Below are positions 28,968-38,179 of a stretch of 64,000 nucleotides of DNA, one piece after another. The DNA comes from CAYZJR01 sp964503045 (lineage in GTDB: Bacteria; Cyanobacteriota; Vampirovibrionia; Obscuribacterales; Obscuribacteraceae). The position numbers were made by a program, and so were the translations under genes. The notes under the pieces were generated by a model. That model saw only the letters and a program-made list of their open reading frames with translations, was not told the DNA's origin and ran no database searches. Each line of letters begins with the position of its first letter. Position 1 is the stretch's first letter. The stretch covers positions 103,816-167,815 of the forward strand of contig CAZCZI010000005.1 of the NCBI GenBank assembly GCA_964503045.1. Reading direction: 5' to 3'.

Positions 28968-29067
28968 NNNNNNNNNNNNNNNNNNNNNNNNNNNNNNNNN
29001 NNNNNNNNNNNNNNNNNNNNNNNNNNNNNNNNNNNNNNNNNNNNNNNNNNNNNNNNNNNNNNNNNNN
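28968..29067. other. 100-N assembly gap inside a tandem repeat
   Basis: Unlike the other three gaps, no 55-bp flank duplication exists: repeat units lie on the left and unrelated sequence on the right. The true distance is unknown, and further repeat copies are probably missing. Confidence 0.85.
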
Positions 29068-29130
29068 GCTTGTTTCAAAGGGGGTGTCCTGCAAGAGCTT
29101 CAGTGCTCAGCGGCGTGTCACTGCAGCTGC

Positions 29131-30792
29131 CTATTTCTTGCCCTTCTTCTTCAATTCGGTCATGACTTCGCCCTTGACCTTAGCCTTGGAGCCAGGCAGC
29201 AAAGTCGCTTCGGAAGCGGGTTCGCCAGTGAACTCTTGCTTGAATTCGCAAAGGAATTCGTCGCCGGGTTTGACGATTGCTTCTTGTCCTTTGGTGACCG
29301 TATCTTCAATCAGCCAGCTGCCAGGAATTCCACTGAGGAAACCCCACGCGAAGCCTTTGAGTCGGCGGTGGCGAACGTTCAAACCAACTGGCTTCATGAA
29401 CGCGAATGATGGATTGATAGCGCCAATGACGCCTAATGCAACCGGCATTGCGCCGAAGCTGAAGACGCCGGCAGGAGCCATCGCGAAGTTCAAGCCAATG
29501 CGAACGGCCTTGTATCTAAGCTGTTGTCCCCATGGTCCCGTAATTTGACCGTGGTGGTTAACGCCGAGTTCGCGACCTTCGCCTTTATTCTTGATGATTC
29601 TGCCTTGTCTTGCAGGCGCTGCAGCAAGCGGCAGGTGCTCGCCGGACTCAGTTACGATTTCGTCGAAAGCGAGTCCAAGGCAGCCTGAGTTGCGATACCA
29701 GCGAGTTGGACTGACCAGCGAGTGGAGGACTGAGCGTGCTGGCAAACAATAGTCGAGGTGTCCAGCCACTTTTGAACCTTTCTTGGCAACCAGCCTGTCA
29801 CCGATTTTCAGGTCGTACTTCAGGCGCGCTTCGAGAGGGTCACCCTTCTTCGCTGTCTTACTGCTGATCTGTGAGCTGATTACTACAGGAAAACGCGCGC
29901 CGGTGATGATCTTGGTTTTGCCGTCGTCTGTTTTGCATTCCTTGTATTCAATGGTCGCCTTTGCTTCAAGCGCTTCATCGTTGTCTACGGTGATTGCTGC
30001 ATCGTCAACGAGATCTGCTTGTTCTACATCGAGGATATGACCGGAAAGATCTGTACCTTCAGCGCCAAGAATGGAGCCCTTCGGCAAACCGGTAAGGCTG
30101 CTGCCTGGAGTTGGAGCATCCAACTTGGGCTCAACCACTGTGGCTGCGATGGGAAGACCTTTTTCATCGGTCGCAGTTTTTTCAGTTGCCTCACCAGTTG
30201 CTGCTTCAGCAGCTTGCGAATCTGCAGCTTTTGTTTCTGTTTTTTCGGAATCAACAGTGTCGACTTCATATGTAGATTGCGATGACGACAACTTGCGAGC
30301 TGGCTTGGTGTCATCATTGTCTATTGTCAGAGGACCATCAGAGTCTTCTGCCTTGGCCGTTTCATCGACTTTTTGGGTTTCTTCAGTTTTCTTTGTTTCT
30401 TCAGTCTTTGTTTCAGTCTTTTGTTCAGCAGTCGGTGTTACTTCAACGGTCGCTTTTACTTCAGCGGTCGCTTCCTTAGTTTCTGCTTTGCCTTCTGCCT
30501 TCGCTTCTACTCTTGTTTCTGCCTTCGCTTCTACTTTTGTTTCTGTCTTCTCTTCTACCTTTGTCTCTGTCTTCGGCGCGACTTCTTGGGCCTTGGACTT
30601 ACCTAAAATAGATTCCAATGTCACTGGGGCGTCGAGAACGCTCTTGGAGGCGGCGGGCGGCGTTGCCGGTGTGGTTTGCACTTCATCCGCCAACGCGGGC
30701 AGCGAGAACCCAATAAGGAGTTGTGTCGCAAGTACGGTTCGCAATGTTTTATCTGCGATCGCTTTCAACTTTGCGACTTTCACGTTTCTCAT
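29131..30792 (-). CDS. secreted Lys/Glu/Thr-rich protein with shared beta-domain
   Basis: 553 aa. AAGGAAAGGG precedes the ATG. A signal peptide ends near SLPALADE (about residue 35). Residues ~65-210 are low-complexity Lys/Glu/Thr/Ala repeats (KTETKVEAKAETRVEAKAE), probably a disordered stalk. The C-terminal ~260 residues include PVVISSQISSKTAKKGDPL, LVAKKGSKVAGHLDY and GLAFDEIVTESGEHLPLAA. These line up by pattern with ISLNTSIATQAAKAGDMI, IPAGSTIIGNI and IKFNRLRTPDGIETPIS of the convergent gene, so both share a domain. A hydrophobic patch occurs near FAMAPAGVFSFGAMPVALGV. Very Lys-rich C-terminus. Function unknown, exported. Confidence 0.68.
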   Translation of the reverse strand: MRNVKVAKLKAIADKTLRTVLATQLLIGFSLPALADEVQTTPATPPAASKSVLDAPVTLESILGKSKAQEVAPKTETKVEEKTETKVEAKAETRVEAKAEGKAETKEATAEVKATVEVTPTAEQKTETKTEETKKTEETQKVDETAKAEDSDGPLTIDNDDTKPARKLSSSQSTYEVDTVDSEKTETKAADSQAAEAATGEATEKTATDEKGLPIAATVVEPKLDAPTPGSSLTGLPKGSILGAEGTDLSGHILDVEQADLVDDAAITVDNDEALEAKATIEYKECKTDDGKTKIITGARFPVVISSQISSKTAKKGDPLEARLKYDLKIGDRLVAKKGSKVAGHLDYCLPARSVLHSLVSPTRWYRNSGCLGLAFDEIVTESGEHLPLAAAPARQGRIIKNKGEGRELGVNHHGQITGPWGQQLRYKAVRIGLNFAMAPAGVFSFGAMPVALGVIGAINPSFAFMKPVGLNVRHRRLKGFAWGFLSGIPGSWLIEDTVTKGQEAIVKPGDEFLCEFKQEFTGEPASEATLLPGSKAKVKGEVMTELKKKGKK

Positions 30793-31112
30793 AGCCCTTT
30801 CCTTTTGGTACCCTGACCCTTGTTTTTTTGTGACTACTGACTTCTTTTAAACTTGACTACTAATCCGGCGGCTGTCGGTATGAACCTTCAGCACCATATA
30901 CGATGCGCCCTTGTCTCCTGACTTCCACTCTTGTCGCTTGTAAACCCCGCGATACCTGAGATTGAGGATGCCAGGTCCTGCAGTTATACAACGACTTGAG
31001 ATCTTTTGGCATGCTTGACTTCAACCTTTAATATGGATCCGAAAGAACGTGCGATATATATCCATGGCGGACGCAATTTGGTGCGCGTTGGATGTGTAGT
31101 GGAGCTGCACTG
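30793..31112. other. intergenic stretch between two minus-strand genes
   Basis: About 320 bp. It should hold the promoter of the Lys/Glu-rich protein and the 3' end of the CHAT gene; I see no strong promoter pair, hairpin or gene. Confidence 0.35.
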
Positions 31113-34085
31113 TTAGTTGCCGGGGCCTAGCAGTTGATAACCAGCCCATGACTTCGGTGAGGGGTCTTTAGACAAGGCCAAAAGTTGAGCTTTTCTCAGC
31201 GACTGCGCTGGGTTGAGTCCCATCTGTTTGTTCTTGTAGAAGTCGACCAGTTCGTCGATGCGTGTAGTCGGTGATTGCTGCCATAGGCTCAGCACCACGT
31301 TGCGGGCACCCATATAAGAGAGTCCACGGCTGAACACTTTCACGGCATTGCCGAGCACTTCTTTTGTGCTTAGCGACGAACCGCTCAACACCACCAACTC
31401 GCTTGGCAGATTGCTTTCAAACAAGAGACCTGCCGTTGCTCGTTTGGCGCCTTGTTCTTTCGAAGAATATAGGGGAAGCACCGATCTCCACGGGTTGCCT
31501 TCTTGCAGTGCAAGATTTGCAGGGAAGTGTACGACCGCCTTGTTTTTTGCCTGTTCACGCATCGTGGCGATATCCGCATCCTTGCTCAAAAGCGTGGTGA
31601 TTCTGTCGGGTTGGAAGATCGTCGTCAGTTTATCTGCTTCGGCGCGTTCGCTTCCTCTGCTTTGCTCTGATACCGCCGACGCCACCACCATACTGAGGTC
31701 TTCGCTAAATGGCTCGTGATAATCGAACAACACTCCAACTGATGGAGCCAACGTCAGCAAGTGGCTTTCCACGAAGTATTTGCCTGATTCGTCAACCAGT
31801 GCTGCAAACGGCAGGTTGAACAAGACGCCATCAGGAATAACCATCGTCAACTGCTCTGCATTCTTCGGCAAGAATTGGCGTACTGCAGTAGGCAGAAGTT
31901 CGTTATACAGTGTCTGCAAGAGGGTGCGTTCTTTCTGCTGACCTTCGGTGGAAGAGTCGGTAGACATGAGCGCTGTAATTTGACTTTGCAAACGAGTGCG
32001 CCCTAGAGGCAGTACTGATGCCGAAATTCGACCGGCTGTATCGACGGTGAACACTACCGTCTGATCGTTACCTACAAGATACTCGAGAATCGTGATGTTC
32101 TTTTGCTTGACTGCCTTTACGATATCCGGCGCTGCATGGGGCATTGGAGCGATCAATCGCGCCAGCGAACGATTCTGTGCCGCTAGAGTCTTGAAGCGTG
32201 CCATCCAGTTTTGCCACTCACCTGTGAGCCGATCCGGAGTGCAGAGAATTTCGGCAGTGTGATTGTGCGCTCTTTGCGAAACCAAGTCTTGATAAAGTTC
32301 TGCATCATCTGGTTTCACCTTGCCGCATCTTCTTTGCCAATCGGTGATGAAGCTCTCTTCTTTCAATTGTTCGGCTGCAAGAAGTGCTTGCTCGCCCATT
32401 CCTTGAGAGGCGACGAGCGCTACCAGACGCTGACCGGACTCCTCTCTGGAAGTTGGGAAAGTGATTTCCTCAGCGGAAGCAAACAAACCAGCTTGCGGCG
32501 AACGGAAGTGAGAGAGTGCGCTTGTGAGCGATACTTTCGCTTCTTCGACTAAGCCCTGGGTGAGTTGAAGTTTGCTTTGAATGAGATAGTCTCTCCAAAG
32601 GGCGCCGTCATCACTGATTTTGGCTGAAAGAGCAATGCCTTCGGTCAAATACTTTTGAGTTCCAACTGGATCAGCAAGCTTCATGCAAACTTCGGCCAAT
32701 CCCGTATATGTTCTGCCTTCGAGCTGAGTGAACAAGCTCTTTTTGCATGTCGTGATGCAGGCTTCGAGGTGAACTTTCGCATTGCGTGCAGAGCCATTTC
32801 TAAATTCCGCAGCAGCAATGTTTTGGTGAGTGATCACATTCATGCGCGGCTGCGCCGGACGAATCAACTGCTGCGAGTCAAGCGATTGAGTGGAATATGC
32901 AATCGATTTTGCATAGTTACCTTCCAAGCACTCGATTACACCAAGTGTTTGCAGTACTTGCGCTTGTTCTACGATTGCGTTTTGCGAGCGGAATACAGGA
33001 AGTATGCGTCCGAAAACTGTTTTCGCTTGTTCGAAATCACCGGTTGCAGCCAAGGTGAAGCCGTAACCACAGTCGATATGCGCGCGCGACAGAGAATCGA
33101 GAGCTGCTACTGGAAGCTTCGATGCTGTAATGAGCGCTTCTTCGTAAGACTTTCTGGCGTTGGAGAATTCGCCGAGTGCATACTGGCAATTAGCTACTGA
33201 AGCAAGTGCCGGTGCCAAAAGTCCGCGGTTGTCGCCGGCGAAGTTTTTCGCTTGAACCACTCCCTTTTGCGCCTCTTCCAGAGCTGCAGTCGAGAAGCCG
33301 AGTTCTAGTAGCAACTGCGCAACTTGTTCTCTATTGTGCACGGCATTTGCAAAATCGCCGCCGTTGGCGAAAAACGTCGCTGCTTCTTGGAAATATCTAA
33401 CTGCAATTTTCGGTTGTCTGAATTTGATCGCCAGCGCACCAGCCATGTTGAGAGCGCGTGCGGCATCTGCCGGATACTTGTTGTTCTTATCGGTGAGATC
33501 CTTCATCGCCAGATCGAGTTGCTGGATGGCCCACGCTGGGTTCTCCATATTGAAGAAGATCTGCGAGAGTGTGATTCTTGCGCGCCCCAATTCCTGCTTT
33601 TCTGGTGAACTCAGCAAAACTTCAGTTGCATTTTCTGCAAGCAGTTTTGCTTTTGCCAGTTGGCTCTGTTGCATGTAAACCAGCGCCATGCGGTTAAGCG
33701 CCTTGCCTTGCCCGTCTCCATACTTCATTTCGATGGCAAGCCCGTAAGCTTCTTGCCACTTGATCAAAGCCTTGTCGGCTTGCTTTTGATCGAATAATTT
33801 TTCGCCCTCGGCGATAAGCTTGTTGACTCTTTCTTGTGACTCGGTTGGGTTCGAATCCGCCTGCATGGGCAGTACCGGCACAAGCTGAATGCCTTGATTC
33901 TCTCTGCCGCCTTGCACCGGAACTTGAGTCGGCGCTGTCGGCGACGTTTCGGTCATAGGGCTCACTGCGTTTTGTGCGGAGACACCGAGGGTGGTGCTAG
34001 TCGTCAAAAGCAAGACCGCCATGAGTCTCGCCGCTGCCTGTCGATTTCTTCTGCGCAGGAAAGCTGGTTTCGATTTCAAAGTCAT
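31113..34085 (-). CDS. TPR-rich secreted protein with degenerate CHAT domain
   Basis: About 990 aa. The ATG at 34085 opens a signal peptide (KPAFLRRRNRQAAARLMAVL, then LLTTSTTLGVSAQ). About ten TPR-like helical repeats fill ~90-560, for example ALIKWQEAYGLAIEMKYGDG and ARKSYEEALITASKL. The C-terminal ~300 residues are a CHAT domain, caspase-like: LPFAALVDESGKYFVESHLL, GARNVVLSLWQ and AGYQLLGPGN. The catalytic residues look lost: the HFATHG motif reads HFPANL (~853) and the SACxTG motif reads SGSSLS (~900), so both His and Cys are missing. It probably works as a scaffold or receptor rather than a protease. Frame extends to 34160 but without an export signal at its start. Confidence 0.85.
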   Translation of the reverse strand: MTLKSKPAFLRRRNRQAAARLMAVLLLTTSTTLGVSAQNAVSPMTETSPTAPTQVPVQGGRENQGIQLVPVLPMQADSNPTESQERVNKLIAEGEKLFDQKQADKALIKWQEAYGLAIEMKYGDGQGKALNRMALVYMQQSQLAKAKLLAENATEVLLSSPEKQELGRARITLSQIFFNMENPAWAIQQLDLAMKDLTDKNNKYPADAARALNMAGALAIKFRQPKIAVRYFQEAATFFANGGDFANAVHNREQVAQLLLELGFSTAALEEAQKGVVQAKNFAGDNRGLLAPALASVANCQYALGEFSNARKSYEEALITASKLPVAALDSLSRAHIDCGYGFTLAATGDFEQAKTVFGRILPVFRSQNAIVEQAQVLQTLGVIECLEGNYAKSIAYSTQSLDSQQLIRPAQPRMNVITHQNIAAAEFRNGSARNAKVHLEACITTCKKSLFTQLEGRTYTGLAEVCMKLADPVGTQKYLTEGIALSAKISDDGALWRDYLIQSKLQLTQGLVEEAKVSLTSALSHFRSPQAGLFASAEEITFPTSREESGQRLVALVASQGMGEQALLAAEQLKEESFITDWQRRCGKVKPDDAELYQDLVSQRAHNHTAEILCTPDRLTGEWQNWMARFKTLAAQNRSLARLIAPMPHAAPDIVKAVKQKNITILEYLVGNDQTVVFTVDTAGRISASVLPLGRTRLQSQITALMSTDSSTEGQQKERTLLQTLYNELLPTAVRQFLPKNAEQLTMVIPDGVLFNLPFAALVDESGKYFVESHLLTLAPSVGVLFDYHEPFSEDLSMVVASAVSEQSRGSERAEADKLTTIFQPDRITTLLSKDADIATMREQAKNKAVVHFPANLALQEGNPWRSVLPLYSSKEQGAKRATAGLLFESNLPSELVVLSGSSLSTKEVLGNAVKVFSRGLSYMGARNVVLSLWQQSPTTRIDELVDFYKNKQMGLNPAQSLRKAQLLALSKDPSPKSWAGYQLLGPGN

Positions 34086-34168
34086 AACCTCACGATAATT
34101 GACCCGTCCCGTTTCCGACCTCCAGTGGCACGTTTCGCCACATCCCACGGTCGTCAACATGAAGGTTC

Positions 34169-34210
34169 AGGATAAGGATACGGTAAGAGGCCCGATTTTA
34201 TCCTTATCCT
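34169..34210. promoter_or_regulatory. 12-bp perfect inverted repeat upstream of the CHAT gene
   Basis: AGGATAAGGATA at 34169-34180 and TATCCTTATCCT at 34199-34210 are separated by 18 bp, about 85 nt upstream of the CHAT-gene ATG. Each arm is itself a GGATAA-type direct repeat. It could be an operator or a 5'-UTR hairpin. Confidence 0.5.
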
Positions 34211-34525
34211 TTATAGAGCTTTCACTGTATATGGCTAAATTCTAAGGTTGTGGAGAGACGCCTGAGAAAAACAAAATTCGCGCCCAAATACAAGGTAGGA
34301 AACAAAACGGATCTTTCGTCGTCGCCTGGATCTACGACTTGTACTGTTGTTCTTTATCAGAAGTATGGAGCGATGTATATCGAAGGAATGTGCGGAACGG
34401 ATGAAGATTGTATCGATCAATTAAATTCGCCAAATGATCCCCGAGATGCTAGCCTCTTCAGTGTTTGGAGCTTCAAACAAAACGACCGTGAGAATGGATC
34501 TTCGCGATCCCTAGTAGGAGTACTA

Positions 34526-35002
34526 ATGCTAAATTCAAAAAAACTCTCCTTGCTCGTAGCAGTGGGAGCGTTGGGAACGCAGCTTTCGCTCGGATGTCCG
34601 TCAGCAATGGCAGATACATTGAATGGAAGTGTAAATAAGACAACTTCAACCGGCAAGGTAAAAACATTCTTCCGCAACCACGACAAAGTCCGGCAAGCCA
34701 CGATTGGCGCTGGTGTAGGAACCGCTGCCGGCGCAGTGACCGGACTCGTCACTCGCAAGGGAATGGTTAAAGGTGCCGTAATCGGCGCAGGAACCGGAGC
34801 TACAGTGGGTCTGGTTAATTCCAGCAAAACATTGAAAAAGCACCCAATTGCAAAAACCGTTGCGATAGGAACGGCAGCAGGCATCGGCATGGGCATGGCT
34901 GTCAGCAAAGGGCACGGAACAGTGAAAAATTCCGCCAAAGGCGCAGCTGTTGGCGCCGCTGTTGGATTGGCAGCCGGACTGCTTAAAGACAAGCTAAGAT
35001 AA
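34526..35002 (+). CDS. small secreted glycine-zipper protein
   Basis: 158 aa. AGGAG lies 5 nt before the ATG at 34526, and that codon opens a signal peptide (LNSKKLSLLVAVGALGTQLS, cleaved near SAMADT). The frame is open upstream to 34250, but the added sequence has no such signal. The mature part consists of three Gly/Ala-rich segments (IGAGVGTAAGAVTGLV, VIGAGTGATVGLV, IGTAAGIGMGMAVS and GAAVGAAVGLAAGLL) separated by Lys/Arg spacers, the pattern of glycine-zipper outer-envelope proteins. Function unknown; probably membrane-inserting. Confidence 0.7.
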   Translation: MLNSKKLSLLVAVGALGTQLSLGCPSAMADTLNGSVNKTTSTGKVKTFFRNHDKVRQATIGAGVGTAAGAVTGLVTRKGMVKGAVIGAGTGATVGLVNSSKTLKKHPIAKTVAIGTAAGIGMGMAVSKGHGTVKNSAKGAAVGAAVGLAAGLLKDKLR

Positions 35003-35033
35003 TCGCTTGATTCCAAACTAAGCGGTACAAAGA

Positions 35034-36193
35034 ATGGTTAAGGTGCTCGTAATCGGCAGTTTGCCTGCCAAGGTCGAAGACCAGCTGTCGCAATTTGCCA
35101 CAACGACATTTTTACCGCGCACGCAACAAGATGCCACAGCCGACGAGCTCGTAGAAGCGCTCGCCGGCTGTGATGCTGTTGTCAGCGAACCGCCGGATAA
35201 GCTTAAACTCGAAGTGATGAGCCGCAGCCCGCAGCTCAAGTTGATTGCAAATCGAGCTGTCGGTTTTGACAATATCGATGTACCAGAAGCCACTAATCGC
35301 GGCATTCTCGTAACTAACACGCCGGGCGTTTTGGATGGCGCCACCGCTGATTTGACGATGAGTTTGATTCTTTGTGCAGCCAGAAGAATCTGCGAGGCCG
35401 AACGCTATGTGCGCCGCAACGATTGGTTTGGATTCGACAGCGATTTGATGTTGGGAACCGATCTCGAATCGAAGGTTTTAGGCATCATCGGAATGGGAAG
35501 AATCGCTAAGGCAGTGGCTCGCCGAGCCCGCGGCTTTGGAATGAANNNNNNNNNNNNNNNNNNNNNNNNNNNNNNNNNNNNNNNNNNNNNNNNNNNNNNN
35601 NNNNNNNNNNNNNNNNNNNNNNNNNNNNNNNNNNNNNNNNNNNNNGAATGGGAAGAATCGCTAAGGCAGTGGCTCGCCGAGCCCGCGGCTTTGGAATGAA
35701 AATAATCTACTCGCGCAGTGGCACCGCCCATGATGATACTGATGTACAGTTGGCAAAAGAGTTTGATGCTAAGAGAGTGACTATGGAAGAACTTCTCAAA
35801 GAGGCAGATGTAATCAGCGTTCACTGTCCTCTTTCGGATAATACGCGGGGCCTAATCGGCGAGAAAGAATTCAGAAAGATGAAACCATCATGCATTTTCA
35901 TTAATACCTCCCGTGGTGCAGTCGTTGATGAAGCCGCATTGATCGCCGCTCTCACCGAAAAGCGTATTGCATCAGCAGGTTTGGATGTGTTTTTGAACGA
36001 GCCTTCCGTTCCTGACAGTCTCATCAAAATGGATAACGTCGTGCTCACTCCGCATATTGGATCCGCCACTGTTGAGACGCGAACCGCCATGGCTGCATTG
36101 GCCGTCGGTGCGCTTATCAAAGCATTCTCCGGAGAGCTTCCCGCCAACGCTCTAAACCCCCAAGCCTGGGACGCATTTTCGAAGCGTAAGTAG
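35034..36193 (+). CDS. D-2-hydroxyacid dehydrogenase, interrupted by a false gap
   Basis: About 334 aa once the 155-bp artefact is removed; frames on both sides then match. Member of the NAD(P)-dependent D-isomer-specific 2-hydroxyacid dehydrogenases, glyoxylate/hydroxypyruvate reductase-like. Rossmann motif GIIGMGRIAKAVARRARGFG, catalytic Arg in FINTSRGAVVDE, Glu in GLDVFLNEPSV and His in VVLTPHIGSA are all present. The N-terminal half has LKLIANRAVGFDNIDVPEA and the TPGVLDGATADLTMSLIL helix. The substrate cannot be fixed. It starts 31 bp after the glycine-zipper gene and may share its transcript. Ribosome site is weak. Confidence 0.88.
35546..35645. other. 100-N assembly gap with 55-bp duplicated flanks
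   Basis: 35491-35545 and 35646-35700 are identical. Removing 155 bp joins the cofactor-binding motif of the dehydrogenase to its C-terminal half in frame. Confidence 0.9.
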
Positions 36194-36334
36194 AGTCCGG
36201 ACAGTCGTGACCTGAAACATGGAAGTGTCGCCCATCCGTGGTGATTCACGCCGCGTAAGTGGTGAAAACCACATCGACTGATCTACCGGATCTAAGGCCT
36301 AATTCATATTGTGATATTTCGTCTGAGGTTTTGC

Positions 36335-37687
36335 ATGGTCACCACCATTGGGACAGAGCGAGTAACGACTCGCGGGAAGCTTGGCAGCCGATTCGGCAAC
36401 CTGCATGCTTTCGCGGCTGCTTGGCTGGGCGAGACTTTCGACGCCATGGACGCGATGATTTACTTCATCGTTCTGTTTCCAGCCTTGTCTGATCTGCTGA
36501 AGACGACCGATGCTTCGACCGTCGGTTGGTACGGTTCGATGATTCTCGCCATCTTCATGGTGGGATGGGCTGTAGGAAGTGTGGGCTTCGGAATCCTTGC
36601 CGACAAAGTTGGACGCCGCAAAGCAATGACGCTTTCCATACTCTTATATGCATTGGGCTCCGGATTATGCGCACTCAGTCAATCGTGGGGCGAACTGGCG
36701 TTCTATCGCTTTCTCGTCGGCTGCGGAATCGGTGGAGAGATCAGCTTGGGCTGCGTTCTCTTGTCTGAAGCCTGGCAGGGTAAAGGTCGTGTTGCTGCCT
36801 TGTGCTTGATGCAAAGTTCTTTCGGTGTCGGTTGTCTATTGAGTGGGGCTTTCACCCTGGGTCTTGGAGAAGGCGCGTGGCGAGGACTGTTTCTCATCGG
36901 AATCGTGCCTGCGCTTGTTGCATTCTACATTCGCTCTCAACTAACAGAACCTCAAGCATTCAACCTGGTGAAGGAACACCGAAAGCGGCTCGCACAGCGT
37001 TCAGCTGCTGAGTTGAGTGAATCGGAAAAGGAACTGATTCAGAACCCAATCACTCCATTGATGAAGGGTGAAAATCTGAAGAATTTGATTTTGGCCACCG
37101 TCATCAGTGCATCTGCAATCGTTGGCTATTGGGCTGCAATTTCGTGGATGCCCGCGTGGATTAACCAGATAACCGGCACAGAAGCCGTGTCTGAGCGCGG
37201 TACTGCGACAATGGCGTTGAGCATCGGCGGAATACTTATATGTTTCGTTTGCCCTTATTTGAATGACGTCATGGGCAGAAAAAATCTTCTTGTTCTCGGA
37301 TTCGTTGGATCACTTGTATCTGTTCTGGCAATGTTTCTCGGAATTCACTCATACGGAAATGCCCTGTTAGCGGCGGCCTTCGCAGTCGGCGTGTTCTCCG
37401 CGATTCCGTTCGTCGTAATCTCGTATGTGATTCCGGAGATGTTCGCTACTCACGTGTTGGGCACTGCATCTGGTATCAGCTGGAGCGTTGGAAGATTGAC
37501 TGCAGCACTTGCAGGAATACTCACTGCTCCATTAATCGCTTTCTTCGGCGGCTCATACGGAATCGCCGCATCATGCGTGTCTTCGATCTATGTACTGGGC
37601 ATTGTGGCGTCGCTTTTGGTGAAGGATACTTCACGCAATTGCCTGTTGGATGTTTCGAAGAGAGAAAGTGTGCAGACGTGCAACTAG
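36335..37687 (+). CDS. MFS transporter, sugar/aromatic-acid symporter type
   Basis: 450 aa, about 12 membrane helices in two halves joined by a charged loop (LVKEHRKRLAQRSAAELSES). The TM2-3 loop has the MFS signature GILADKVGRRKA, and the matching second-half loop has NDVMGRKNLL. The first helix contains AWLGETFDAMDAMIYFIV, the acidic pattern seen in the SHS/AAHS proton-symporter families. The substrate is unknown, probably a carboxylate or sugar. The ATG at 36335 has TGAGG 6 nt upstream. It follows the hydroxyacid dehydrogenase on the same strand by about 140 bp, so it could import that enzyme's substrate (inference). Its 3' end abuts a DUF433 relic. Confidence 0.85.
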   Translation: MVTTIGTERVTTRGKLGSRFGNLHAFAAAWLGETFDAMDAMIYFIVLFPALSDLLKTTDASTVGWYGSMILAIFMVGWAVGSVGFGILADKVGRRKAMTLSILLYALGSGLCALSQSWGELAFYRFLVGCGIGGEISLGCVLLSEAWQGKGRVAALCLMQSSFGVGCLLSGAFTLGLGEGAWRGLFLIGIVPALVAFYIRSQLTEPQAFNLVKEHRKRLAQRSAAELSESEKELIQNPITPLMKGENLKNLILATVISASAIVGYWAAISWMPAWINQITGTEAVSERGTATMALSIGGILICFVCPYLNDVMGRKNLLVLGFVGSLVSVLAMFLGIHSYGNALLAAAFAVGVFSAIPFVVISYVIPEMFATHVLGTASGISWSVGRLTAALAGILTAPLIAFFGGSYGIAASCVSSIYVLGIVASLLVKDTSRNCLLDVSKRESVQTCN

Positions 37688-37689
37688 CA

Positions 37690-37800
37690 GACAATGGGGT
37701 CAAAATTTCCTCGGCGGAGAGTCCGGCTGCGTAAAGATCTAGAATGTCGATCACGCGAATTCTCATCCCGCGAATGTTTTGATGCTGTCTGGCACGTAAA
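37690..37800 (-). pseudogene. DUF433 antitoxin-like remnant
   Basis: Read on the minus strand, this stretch encodes NIRGMRIRVIDILDL followed by YAAGLSAEEIL, an excellent match to the core of DUF433 proteins (IRGTRIxVxDIL...AAGxSxEEIL). The N-terminal strand before it and everything after EEIL are missing, and the frame then runs antisense through the MFS gene. It is a truncated relic, not a working gene. A full DUF433-like antitoxin exists at 46.9 kb. Confidence 0.55.
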
Positions 37801-37948
37801 CCGTGTTGATTGGTTTGATAATGCCGCCAGTTGTCTTCAGCATTGAGTTCGTATTCTTCAAAACTTTAATTTTCGACATTCTCAGCGACTTCTGCCCGCG
37901 GTTTCCTGTTGAATTCGTTTCTTCGGTTCTTACTACTTGCTTGTTCAT
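37763..37948 (-). CDS. 61-aa peptide of unknown function with strong ribosome site
   Basis: GAGGAA lies 6 nt before the ATG at 37948, the best evidence that this is expressed. The peptide is basic, Thr/Asn/Lys-rich, without Cys, signal peptide or membrane helix: MNKQVVRTEETNSTGNRGQK, then a hydrophobic C-terminal third (MLKTTGGIIKPINTVYVPDS). It overlaps the DUF433 relic in another frame. A leader-plus-core precursor layout is conceivable, but no modifying enzyme is nearby. No family recognised. Confidence 0.45.
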   Translation of the reverse strand: MNKQVVRTEETNSTGNRGQKSLRMSKIKVLKNTNSMLKTTGGIIKPINTVYVPDSIKTFAG

Positions 37949-38179
37949 GATCAGTTCCTCTTTCTTTAGTTGAATTCCGTTGCCTGGGCTTCCAATGACA
38001 TGATTCTGCTCCCTGAAGATGGAGAAAGTATGGAAAATCCGGGGGCTTTGTAAGAGCGGTGTTATGCTTGTGTTTCGATTTAGCGGGCTGTATCACCTAA
38101 GCCGTGTATAGTAAACTGGGCTTGGCATTGCGGGTGCGGTAGTATTGGCAGCCCGTCAGCGCTCAACGGAGATGGAGCA

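Noticed and set aside
28650..29165. Open frames on both strands through the 111-bp repeat that encode repeated 37-residue peptides
   Set aside because: Openness follows from the unit being a multiple of three; no ribosome site, and the frame crosses the N-gap.
34250..34525. N-terminal extension of the glycine-zipper gene
   Set aside because: Start at 34526 has AGGAG and a signal peptide; the extension would bury the signal.
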